Part shown: positions 7,998-16,700 of the stretch, one piece after another
Layout: every line of letters begins with the position of its first letter
How positions within the stretch are numbered: the stretch's first letter is position 1
NCBI GenBank assembly: GCA_964477735.1
Contig: CAYZFD010000014.1
Span: forward strand, 1-36,066
Length of the DNA: 36,066 nt
Source of the DNA: CAYZFD01 sp964477735
GTDB lineage: Bacteria > Bacteroidota > Bacteroidia > Flavobacteriales > Flavobacteriaceae
Direction: 5' to 3'
Position numbers and translations under genes: made by a program
Notes under the pieces: generated by a model
Databases searched by the model: none
Told to the model about the DNA's origin: nothing
The model's input: only the letters and a program-made list of their open reading frames with translations

Positions 7998-10403
7998 ATG
8001 AAAAGAAACATCAACAAGGTTGCAGTAATTGGCTCAGGCATCATGGGTTCAGGCATTGCCTGCCACTTTGCCAACATCGGAGTCGAAGTTTTGCTTTTAG
8101 ATATTGTTCCAAAAGCACCAAATGAAACACAAAAATCTAAGGGACTTACACTATCCGACAAAGTTGTGCGAAACAGTGTTGTGAACACACAGCTCAGCCA
8201 AGCGGTTAAATCTAAACCTTCACCCCTCTATCACCAAAAGTTTTTATCTAGAATCACAACTGGGAATCTCGAAGACGACATAGAAAAAATCAAACATGTT
8301 GATTGGATCATAGAAGTCGTAATTGAACGATTAGACATTAAAAAACAAGTATTTGAATACCTTGAAAAGTTTCGCAAACCAGGAACTTTAGTGACCTCCA
8401 ATACTTCTGGAATTCCTATTGCTTTTATGAATGAAGGTCGAAGTGATGACTTTCAACAACATTTTGCCGTAACACATTTTTTCAATCCCCCAAGATACCT
8501 CAACCTTTTCGAAGTCATTCCAGGTCCAAAATGCAAGCCAGAAGTTATTGATTTTTTAATGCGATATGGTGAAAAGTTTTTGGGTAAAACTTCAGTTTTA
8601 GCCAAAGACACACCAGCATTTATTGGCAATAGAATTGGAATTTACGGCATTCAAAGTTTGTTTCATCAGGTCCTGGAAATGGGCCTTACTGTTGAGGAAG
8701 TAGATAAACTCACAGGACCTGTTATTGGAAGACCCAAATCGGCTACATTTAGAACGGTTGATGTAGTTGGACTAGACACACTAGTGCATGTGGCCAAAGG
8801 ACTCTATGAAAATTGTCCCCACGATGAAAGACGAACCCTATTTGAGCTTCCAGAATTCATTCAAACCATGATGAAAAACAACTGGTTAGGTAGTAAAACA
8901 GGGCAAGGGTTTTACAAAAAAATAAAGACCGAAAATGGAAAAAGTGAAATCCAGACTCTAGATCTGGAAAAAATGGAATACCGCCCAAGAAAAAGCGCCT
9001 CTTTCGCCACTCTCGAACTGACCAAAACAATAGAAAATGTTCGGGATCGCTTCGCTGTTTTAGTCAATGGAAAAGACAAAGCTGCCGCTTTCTACCGCAA
9101 GAGTTTCGGTGGACTTTTTGCTTATGTGCAACAAAGAATTCCAGAAATCTCTGACGAACTATACAGGATTGACGATGCCATGAAGGCAGGCTTTGGTTGG
9201 GAATCAGGGCCTTTTGAAATTTGGGATGCTATCGGACTTGAAGCTGGCGCCAAGCTCATTGAAGCAGAAGGTTTAGAAGTCTCCAAATGGGTACAAGACG
9301 CTATAAAAAACGGCCATAAAAGTTTTTATAAAATAATTGATGGCAAAACACAATTTTATGACCCCAAAACAGAAACTTACCTCACCAAACCTGGTCAAGA
9401 AACCTTCCTAATCTTAGACAACATTCGTCCAAACAAAACGATTTGGAGTAATGCAGAGTCTGCCATTTCCGATTTGGGAGATGGTATCATAAATATAGAA
9501 TTTCGTTCCAAAATGAACACCATTGGCGGTGGCGTGCTACAGGGACTCAACAAAGCCCTTGATGTAGCCGAAAAAGATTTTCAAGGTTTAGTGATTGGAA
9601 ATCAAGGCGCTAATTTTTCAGTTGGTGCCAACATCGGAATGATTTTCATGATGGCTGTAGAGCAAGAATACGATGAGCTGAACATGGCTATTCAAATGTT
9701 TCAAAACACCATGATGCGCCTACGATACTCTTCAATTCCAACCATTGCAGCACCGCACGGCATGACTCTAGGTGGGGGTTGTGAATTATCAATGCACGCC
9801 GACAAAGTGGTGGCTGCAGCAGAAACCTACATTGGACTGGTTGAATTTGGGGTGGGCGTCATTCCAGGTGGAGGGGGCTCAAAAGAAATGACCTTGAGAG
9901 CAGCAGACACTTTCCGTAAAAATGACGTGGAACTGAATGTACTTCAAGAATATTTTTTAACCATAGGAATGGCAAAAGTTTCTACTTCGGCTCACGAAGC
10001 CTTTGATTTGGGCATTCTCCAAAAAGGGAAAGACATCGTTATTGTAAACAAAAAACAGCAATTGGCTATGGCTAAAAAACAGGCTGTTTTGATGGCTGAA
10101 TCCGGATATACTAAACCCATTCAAAGAACCGATATCAAAGTATTAGGAAAACAAGCTTTGGGCATGTTTTTGGTAGGAACTGATGCCATGAAGGCTGGAA
10201 AATATATTTCAGAACACGATAAAAAAATTGCCAACAAACTGGCCTATGTCATGGCTGGGGGCGACTTGTCACAGCCTACCTATGTGAGCGAACAATATTT
10301 GTTAGACATTGAACGCGAAGCATTTTTATCACTTTGCTCAGAACGAAAAACACTGGAGCGCATCCAGCATATGTTAAAAACAGGAAAACCCCTAAGAAAC
10401 TAA
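7998..10403 (+). CDS. 3-hydroxyacyl-CoA dehydrogenase / enoyl-CoA hydratase fusion (FadB/FadJ-like)
   Basis: An 801-residue two-function beta-oxidation enzyme with the dehydrogenase first and the hydratase last, the reverse of E. coli FadB. NAD-binding GSGIMGSGIACHFANIG is at residues about 12-28. The dehydrogenase catalytic His lies in VTHFFNPPRYLNLFEVIPG, with its Glu partner in LFEV. The first dimerisation domain contains FIGNRIGIYG; a second copy covers about 355-440 (ELYRIDDAMKAGFGWESGPF). The crotonase domain covers about 490-690, with oxyanion-loop residues FSVGANIGM and both catalytic glutamates: GGGCELSMHAD and GLVEFGVGVIPGGGG. It hydrates trans-2-enoyl-CoA and oxidises the 3-hydroxyacyl-CoA. 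It lies 18 bp after marR and 10 bp before the thiolase gene. Confidence 0.94.
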   Translation: MKRNINKVAVIGSGIMGSGIACHFANIGVEVLLLDIVPKAPNETQKSKGLTLSDKVVRNSVVNTQLSQAVKSKPSPLYHQKFLSRITTGNLEDDIEKIKHVDWIIEVVIERLDIKKQVFEYLEKFRKPGTLVTSNTSGIPIAFMNEGRSDDFQQHFAVTHFFNPPRYLNLFEVIPGPKCKPEVIDFLMRYGEKFLGKTSVLAKDTPAFIGNRIGIYGIQSLFHQVLEMGLTVEEVDKLTGPVIGRPKSATFRTVDVVGLDTLVHVAKGLYENCPHDERRTLFELPEFIQTMMKNNWLGSKTGQGFYKKIKTENGKSEIQTLDLEKMEYRPRKSASFATLELTKTIENVRDRFAVLVNGKDKAAAFYRKSFGGLFAYVQQRIPEISDELYRIDDAMKAGFGWESGPFEIWDAIGLEAGAKLIEAEGLEVSKWVQDAIKNGHKSFYKIIDGKTQFYDPKTETYLTKPGQETFLILDNIRPNKTIWSNAESAISDLGDGIINIEFRSKMNTIGGGVLQGLNKALDVAEKDFQGLVIGNQGANFSVGANIGMIFMMAVEQEYDELNMAIQMFQNTMMRLRYSSIPTIAAPHGMTLGGGCELSMHADKVVAAAETYIGLVEFGVGVIPGGGGSKEMTLRAADTFRKNDVELNVLQEYFLTIGMAKVSTSAHEAFDLGILQKGKDIVIVNKKQQLAMAKKQAVLMAESGYTKPIQRTDIKVLGKQALGMFLVGTDAMKAGKYISEHDKKIANKLAYVMAGGDLSQPTYVSEQYLLDIEREAFLSLCSERKTLERIQHMLKTGKPLRN

Positions 10404-10413
10404 ACCTAAAAAA

Positions 10414-11595
10414 ATGGAAACAGCATATATTGTAAAAGGATATCGTACAGCAGTAGGCAAAGCACCCAAAGGGGCGTTTCGTTTCAAAAGACCCGATGAA
10501 TTGGCCGCCGAAACCATTGCCTATTTATTGTCACAATTGCCCTCGTTTGACAAAAAAGCACTAGATGATGTGTTGGTGGGCAATGCCATGCCCGAAGCGG
10601 AGCAAGGATTGAACATGGCAAGACTCATCTCTCTTATGGGATTGCAAATCGAGGATGTTCCTGGCGTAACCGTTAATCGCTATTGTGCTTCCGGTCTTGA
10701 GACATTAGGCATGGCCACTGCAAAAATTCAGGCGGGAATGGCCAGTTGTATTTTGGCTGGTGGCGCTGAGAGTATGAGCTATATTCCAATGGGTGGCTAT
10801 AAACCTGTCCCAGATTATAAACTCGCCAAAGCAGGAAAAGAAGATTATTATTGGGGGATGGGACTCACAGCAGAAGAAGTCGCCAAACAATTTAAAGTCT
10901 CAAGAGAAGATCAAGATTTGTTTGCTTTTCAATCTCACCAAAAAGCCTTAGCCGCTTTAGAGAAAGATACTTTTCAATCTCAAATTGTTCCCATTGAAAT
11001 AGAAGAAACCTATTTGGACGAAAATCACAAAAAAAGAACTCGAAACTATAGGGTTAATAAGGACGAAGGCCCTCGAGCAGATACGAGTCTCGAAGCTTTA
11101 GCAAGCCTACGCCCTGTGTTTGCTGCAGCCGGATCGGTAACTGCTGGCAATTCCTCCCAAATGAGCGATGGAGCGGCCTTTTTGCTAATTGTAAACGAGG
11201 AAACGCTTAAAAAATACAACCTAGAGCCCATCGCCAGGCTGGTCAGTTATGCAGTAGCAGGTGTACCCCCAAAAATTATGGGCATTGGACCAGTAAAAGC
11301 CATTCCAAAAGCACTAAACCAAGCAGGACTTAAACTGAAAGACATTGACCTCATTGAGCTAAACGAGGCCTTTGCCTCACAATCTCTTGCAGTGATTCGA
11401 GAATTGGATCTTAATCCAGAAATTGTGAACGTCAATGGCGGAGCCATTGCCCTGGGCCATCCTCTAGGGTGTACAGGAGCAAAACTCACGGTACAAATTT
11501 TAGAAGAATTGAAAAAACGACAACAAAAACTCGGCATGGTGACCATGTGCGTGGGCACAGGACAAGGTGCCGCAGGAATATTTGAATTGCTCTAA
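10414..11595 (+). CDS. Acetyl-CoA acyltransferase (3-ketoacyl-CoA thiolase)
   Basis: A 393-residue thiolase, full length for the family. The acyl-accepting cysteine is C91 in NRYCASGLET. The C-terminal active-site set is complete: the NEAF motif (LNEAFASQS), H349 in GGAIALGHPLGCTGAK and C379 in MCVGTGQGAAG. It cleaves 3-ketoacyl-CoA to acetyl-CoA and a shortened acyl-CoA. Its position 10 bp after the fusion gene and 11 bp before the acyl-CoA dehydrogenase gene indicates a degradative (FadA-like) role, not acetoacetyl-CoA synthesis. Degradative and biosynthetic thiolases share these motifs, so the assignment rests on context. Confidence 0.94.
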   Translation: METAYIVKGYRTAVGKAPKGAFRFKRPDELAAETIAYLLSQLPSFDKKALDDVLVGNAMPEAEQGLNMARLISLMGLQIEDVPGVTVNRYCASGLETLGMATAKIQAGMASCILAGGAESMSYIPMGGYKPVPDYKLAKAGKEDYYWGMGLTAEEVAKQFKVSREDQDLFAFQSHQKALAALEKDTFQSQIVPIEIEETYLDENHKKRTRNYRVNKDEGPRADTSLEALASLRPVFAAAGSVTAGNSSQMSDGAAFLLIVNEETLKKYNLEPIARLVSYAVAGVPPKIMGIGPVKAIPKALNQAGLKLKDIDLIELNEAFASQSLAVIRELDLNPEIVNVNGGAIALGHPLGCTGAKLTVQILEELKKRQQKLGMVTMCVGTGQGAAGIFELL

Positions 11596-11606
11596 TTAAC
11601 AACAAA

Positions 11607-13406
11607 ATGGAAACAACAAAAAACTTAACCCGAGGTGGTGCTTTTATTGTATCTGAGACCAAAGCACAAGACGTATTTACGCCTGAAGATTTCACTGAAG
11701 AACAACGCATGATGCGCGATGCCGTTAAAGAATTTGTGGACAGAGAAATTTGGCCAAACAAAGCACGTTTCGAAAAAAAAGACTACGCTTTCACAGAAGC
11801 ACTCATGCGGCAGGCAGGAGCGCTTGGATTTTTAGGGGTGGCAGTGCCCGAGGCCTACGGAGGAATGGGCATGTCATTTGTTTCAACCATGTTGGTTTGC
11901 GAATATATTTCAGGTGCTACGGGTTCTTTTTCTACAGCTTTTGGCGCGCACACAGGCATTGGAACCATGCCAATTGTACTTTATGGAAATGAGGATCAAA
12001 AACAAAAATATGTTCCTAAATTGGCGAGTGGTGAATGGTTTGGATCATATTGCCTCACCGAGCCCACGGCCGGATCTGATGCCAACAGCGGCAAAACTAA
12101 AGCCGTGTTAAGTGATGACGGAAAACACTACCTGATTTCTGGACAAAAAATGTGGATTTCAAACGCAGGATTTGCCGATTTATTTATTGTTTTTGCCCGA
12201 ATTGAAGATGATAAGTACATCACCGGCTTCATTGTTCCAAATGAACCCAAAAATGGTATTACTTTGGGCGAAGAAGAGCATAAGCTTGGCATTCATGCTT
12301 CCTCTACGCGTCAGGTGTTTTTTAACGAAACCAAAGTGCCCGTTGAAAATATGCTAGCGGAGCGTGGGCAAGGGTTTAAAATTGCTATGAACGCACTCAA
12401 TGTTGGCCGCATCAAGTTGGCTGCAGCTTGTTTAGATGCCCAACGTAGGGTACTTGACGAAGCCATTAAATATGCCTCAGAAAGAGTACAATTCAACACC
12501 CCTATCATTCAATTTGGAGCGATCAAACAAAAAATAGCACAAATGGCCACAGACATTTACGTGGGCAGAGCAGCAACCTACAGGGCAGCCAAAAGTATTG
12601 AAGATAGAATTGCGCTACGCTTGGCCGACGGCAACACACATCAGGAAGCCGAACTAAAAGGGGTTGAAGAATATGTAATTGAATGTTCCATTTTAAAGGT
12701 TGCCATCTCCGAAGATTGTCAATATTGCACAGATGAAGGAATTCAGATATTGGGCGGGATGGGCTTTTCAGCAGAAACGCCCATGGAATCGGCTTGGCGC
12801 GATGCAAGAATTGCTCGAATATACGAAGGTACCAATGAGATTAACAGAATGCTTTCGGTGGGTATGCTCATCAAAAAAGCAATGAAGGGGCAGCTCGATT
12901 TACTCAACCCTGCCATGAAGGTAGCTGAAGAGCTTATGGAAATCCCCTCTTTCGAAACTCCTGATCCCAATCAATTGTTTGCAGAGGAGAAAGACATTCT
13001 AGCAAAACTTAAAAAAGTATTTTTGATGATCGCTGGTGCAGGTGTTCAGAAATTTGGCCCAGAGCTAGAAGAACAGCAACAACTCCTCATGGCGGTTGCC
13101 GACATCTTAATTGAAATCTACATGGCTGAGTCTGGTATATTAAGAGCAGAAAAAAACGCCATAAAAAATGGCGAATCCCAAGAAAAAATTGGAATTGCTA
13201 TGGCTAAACTTTATTTGTTTCATGCTGTAGAAACCATCAATACCAAAGGAAAAGAGGCCATTGCCTCGTTCACTGAAGGCGATGAGCAACGCATGCTGCT
13301 GATGGGTTTAAAGCGATTCACAAAGTATATTCATTTACCTAATGTGGTTGGACTCAGAAATGAGATCGCCGAAAAATTAGTTTCAGAGAACAGATACCCA
13401 TATTGA
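11607..13406 (+). CDS. Acyl-CoA dehydrogenase, VLCAD-like (about 600 residues)
   Basis: First oxidation step of beta-oxidation, FAD-dependent. At 599 residues it is longer than the ~380-residue short/medium-chain enzymes and matches the VLCAD/ACAD9-type form with an extra C-terminal helical domain (about 440-599). Family signatures: YCLTEPTAGSDANSGKT (substrate/FAD loop, about residues 150-166), WISNAGFADLFIVFAR, and the second signature QILGGMGFSAETPMESAWRD, followed by RIYEGTNEINRM with the expected catalytic base E407. The start follows the thiolase stop by 11 bp with no SD sequence, typical for the phylum. It is the last gene of the operon; electrons would pass to an ETF not encoded here. 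Confidence 0.94.
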   Translation: METTKNLTRGGAFIVSETKAQDVFTPEDFTEEQRMMRDAVKEFVDREIWPNKARFEKKDYAFTEALMRQAGALGFLGVAVPEAYGGMGMSFVSTMLVCEYISGATGSFSTAFGAHTGIGTMPIVLYGNEDQKQKYVPKLASGEWFGSYCLTEPTAGSDANSGKTKAVLSDDGKHYLISGQKMWISNAGFADLFIVFARIEDDKYITGFIVPNEPKNGITLGEEEHKLGIHASSTRQVFFNETKVPVENMLAERGQGFKIAMNALNVGRIKLAAACLDAQRRVLDEAIKYASERVQFNTPIIQFGAIKQKIAQMATDIYVGRAATYRAAKSIEDRIALRLADGNTHQEAELKGVEEYVIECSILKVAISEDCQYCTDEGIQILGGMGFSAETPMESAWRDARIARIYEGTNEINRMLSVGMLIKKAMKGQLDLLNPAMKVAEELMEIPSFETPDPNQLFAEEKDILAKLKKVFLMIAGAGVQKFGPELEEQQQLLMAVADILIEIYMAESGILRAEKNAIKNGESQEKIGIAMAKLYLFHAVETINTKGKEAIASFTEGDEQRMLLMGLKRFTKYIHLPNVVGLRNEIAEKLVSENRYPY

Positions 13407-13415
13407 GCAATTTAA

Positions 13416-13423
13416 TATCTTTG
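13416..13423 (+). promoter_or_regulatory. Candidate -7 promoter box TATCTTTG
   Basis: Exact TAnnTTTG match nine bases after the acyl-CoA dehydrogenase stop codon. It is the only exact plus-strand match I found in the spacer. No -33 TTTG at proper distance. It may drive the adhesin gene with a long leader, or may be chance in AT-rich DNA. Confidence 0.3.
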
Positions 13424-13468
13424 TTTAAGTTTTATGGGGTAACATAGCACAATAAATAAACACTTTAG

Positions 13469-13642
13469 CTGTTTTTATTTGATAAAGTTCCTATAGAACT
13501 GCCCCTTGATTACTGGTTTTTGATAAAACCCACTTATGCTAAAAACTTTATTGAGAAGTTGATGGTACATGAATGTGAACACAGCATTGATGTACTGTCG
13601 CTTGAAGTTATAAAGTCATTTGATCATTTTAAAATAAATTAA
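13469..13642 (+). pseudogene. Possible remnant of an M56-type (BlaR1-like) peptidase fragment
   Basis: A stop-free stretch of 57 codons ending in TAA, with no good start (an internal ATG at 13562 would give only 26 residues). The tail reads MVHECEHSIDVLSLEVIKSF. It resembles the zinc-site region of Bacteroidota M56 peptidases, where an HExxH is followed a few residues later by a (K)HSxDVL(F)xE segment; here the intervening residues appear deleted. The similarity is from memory and short, so this could equally be a chance reading frame. Confidence 0.2.
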
Positions 13643-13713
13643 TGAATACACTTTAAAATTTTCAAACCATATTGAAACAAACGTCATAACCTAACAAATT
13701 TAAACAAGTAGTC

Positions 13714-16700
13714 TTGAAGCATCTTCTTCTTTCACTCACTTTGTTGTTTTCACAACTAGAGCTTCGTTCAAATTATTTTGAAAGTGCAGTTACTATTAAT
13801 GAAATTCAAACGATAACAAATTTTTCACCGACAACGGTGTGTCCAAACAATTTTGTTAGTGTTGTAGTCACAGGAACTGGATTTTTAGATGCATCAAATG
13901 TTTTGGTGGGTCTCAGCTCAGTGGGATTTGTCATTGATAGTGACACACAAATCACCATCAACGCACTGAACGGTGCTTCATCCGGTCAAATTAAAGTTGT
14001 TTTTAACGATGGGAGTGACCAACTAAGTGTCAGTTCTTTAAATATCATTACAACAACTGCACAATTAACAAAATCGCCATCTGGCCCAATTTGTGAAGGA
14101 ACAGCTGTTAATTTTTCGGCGAATGGCGGTGATGAATATCAGTTTTTCGTTAATGGTAATCCTGTTACTGCTGGGTATGTGATCAATTCAAACTTTAATA
14201 CTACTACGCTTAATGACAATGATGAAGTCAGTGTTCGAGTTAGGAATGCTTCTACTGGATGCGAAGACACCTCCTCCTCGATTTTTGTAGCTGTTGAAGA
14301 CTTACCATCACCCATTTTGTCTAGTGACACACCCGGAAACACCATTTGCTCTGGAGAAACAATAACATTTTCAGCAAATGGTGGAATTGAATATTTATTC
14401 TATGTCAACGGAACCCCTTTTGGTTCTAAATCTGCAAATAACACAATTCCTATTGGTTCATTGAGCGATGGTGATGTGGTTACGGTCGAGGCTTTTAACA
14501 GTCTAGATTGCGGCGTAATTTCTTCACCAATCACTGTGAACGTCACAAACAAACCTGCAACCCCTAATTCCATATCTGGAAATTTTACCGTTTGTAAGGG
14601 TGATACAGCTGTGGTGTATTCAATCAATCCAGTCAGTGGAGCTTCAAGCTATGTTTGGGAAGTGCCCACAGGCGCTTCAATAGTGGGTACTGCAGATGGT
14701 ACCAGCATTACAGTAGATTTTAGTGCTGGATCGGCTACTGGATACATTAGAGTTAAGGGCGTTAACAATTGTGGCGAAGGATCGGCTGCGTTTGCACTTG
14801 TTCAAGTAAGTGCCATCAGTGCAACGCTTAGCAGTTCAGTTTCTGGATCTATTTGCGAAGGAGAACCTGTGACTTTTACAGCTTCAGGCGGTAATGAATA
14901 CCAATTCATGATCAATGGCACTCCTGCTACAAGTTTTACATCGTCTTCAACCTATACCTCAAGCACTTTAGCAAACAATGATGAAGTGAGTGTGCGTGTG
15001 AGAAATACCTCAACTGGATGTGAGGACACCTCATCTTCAATCCCAGTTTTAGTGGAAGCGATTCCTAACCCCACTTTAACGAGTGATATCCCTGGTAATA
15101 CGATATGTCCTGGAGAAACCATCACGTTTACAGCCACTGACGGTGATCAATATCAATTTTATATTAACGGTAGTCCCTATGGTTCGAAATCTAACAATAA
15201 CACCTTAGCCATCAACACCTTGAACGATGGCGATACTGTTGCCGTTCGTGCTTTCAACAGTTTAGATTGTGGAACAACCTCGTCAAATTTCACAGTAAAC
15301 ATTACAAATAAACCCGCTGCAGCTGGTGCTATTTCTGGAAATTTCGCTGTATGTGAAGGTGACACGACTGTGGTCTATGCAATCAACCCCATAAGTGGAG
15401 CAACAAGTTATATTTGGCAATTGCCCACAGGTGCGTCGATTGTAGGCGTCACAGACGGGGCTAGCATCAATGTGGATTATGGTTTGAATGCCATAAGTGG
15501 AACAATCAGTGTTAAAGGGGTAAACGATTGTGGGGAAGGTGTTTCGTGGAGTTCACCTGTTAGTGTCAATAAATATCCTGCTGCTGCTGGAAACATTACT
15601 GGTAACGCCTCCGTAGATCAAACTGATACCGCTGAAACCTACTCGGTTCCTGCCATTAATAACGCCACTTCCTATGTTTGGAGCCTTCCCACCGGAACCA
15701 CCATAGTTTCTGGAGGCACCTCCAATTCCATTACTTTAAATTTTTCCAATGCTCAAAATGGCGTCCTCACTGTGAAAGGAGTCAGTGCTTGTGGAAATGG
15801 AACTGTTTCGGCAGATTTTCCAATAACGGTAGCACCACTCCCCGATGATGCTGGTACCATTACTGATGACGGAAACACCATTTTCAAAGGAAGTCAAGGG
15901 GTGCAGTTTAATGTTCCCACAATTGCTGATGCTACAACCTATTTATGGACTGTCCCTGCTGGAGCTACTATCGTTTCTGGACAAGGCACTGCTTCAATAA
16001 CGATAAATTTTTCAAAAACAGCTTCTAATGGTAATATTACAGTTACGGGACAAAACAGTATAGGATCTGGGGCTTCGTCAAGTTATAGTTTGTTTTTGGC
16101 CAACATTCCAAACGCAGATGCTGGAGCCGATAGAGCAATTTGTATTGGAGACTCTACAATTTTAGGAAATACGCTTATAGCCTCGAACTCCTATTCTTGG
16201 ACTTCTAATCCTCCCGACTTGAGTATTAGTGATCCAAACAGTGCCAACCCCACTGTGACACCCACAGTTTCAACCATTTATACTCTAACAGAAACCGCTC
16301 CTGATGGCGGACAAAACAGCAACACTGTTGAAGTGACGGTTAACCCAAAGCCTTTGGTAGATGCGGGAACTGATCAAACCATATGCTTGGGAGATAGCAT
16401 AGCGATAGGATCGGCTGGAGATGTTACACATACCTATTCTTGGACTTCCAGTCCTGCCGGATTTACCTCGACACTGGCCAACCCTAATGTTTCACCAACC
16501 GTTACGACCACATACACCTTAACAGAAACCATTACTTCTACAGGCTGTCAAGACCAACAATCGGTGACTATTACAGTTGTGCAACCTCCTGTCATTTCAG
16601 CTGGACCAAATGCCACAATATGTGACACCAGTACGGGTTATACACTTTCTAATGCCACAGGCCCGAACAGTGGCGTGACCTATTTGTGGGAAGCTGTTGG

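Larger units (their letters stand above)
13407..13713. other. Intergenic region before the giant adhesin gene
   Basis: A 307-bp spacer between the fatty-acid operon and the giant gene. It holds a TATCTTTG (-7-like) box at 13416-13423, a weak AT-rich imperfect hairpin (arms 13454-13462 and 13470-13480) that might end the upstream transcript, and a short decayed reading frame at 13469-13642. No convincing promoter box lies closer to the giant gene's start; if the 13416 box serves it, the leader is about 285 bases long. Confidence 0.6.

Noticed and set aside
13451..13480. Hairpin as a firm rho-independent terminator after the acyl-CoA dehydrogenase gene
   Set aside because: The stem is all AT-rich and imperfect, with no GC core; kept only as a mention in the intergenic entry.
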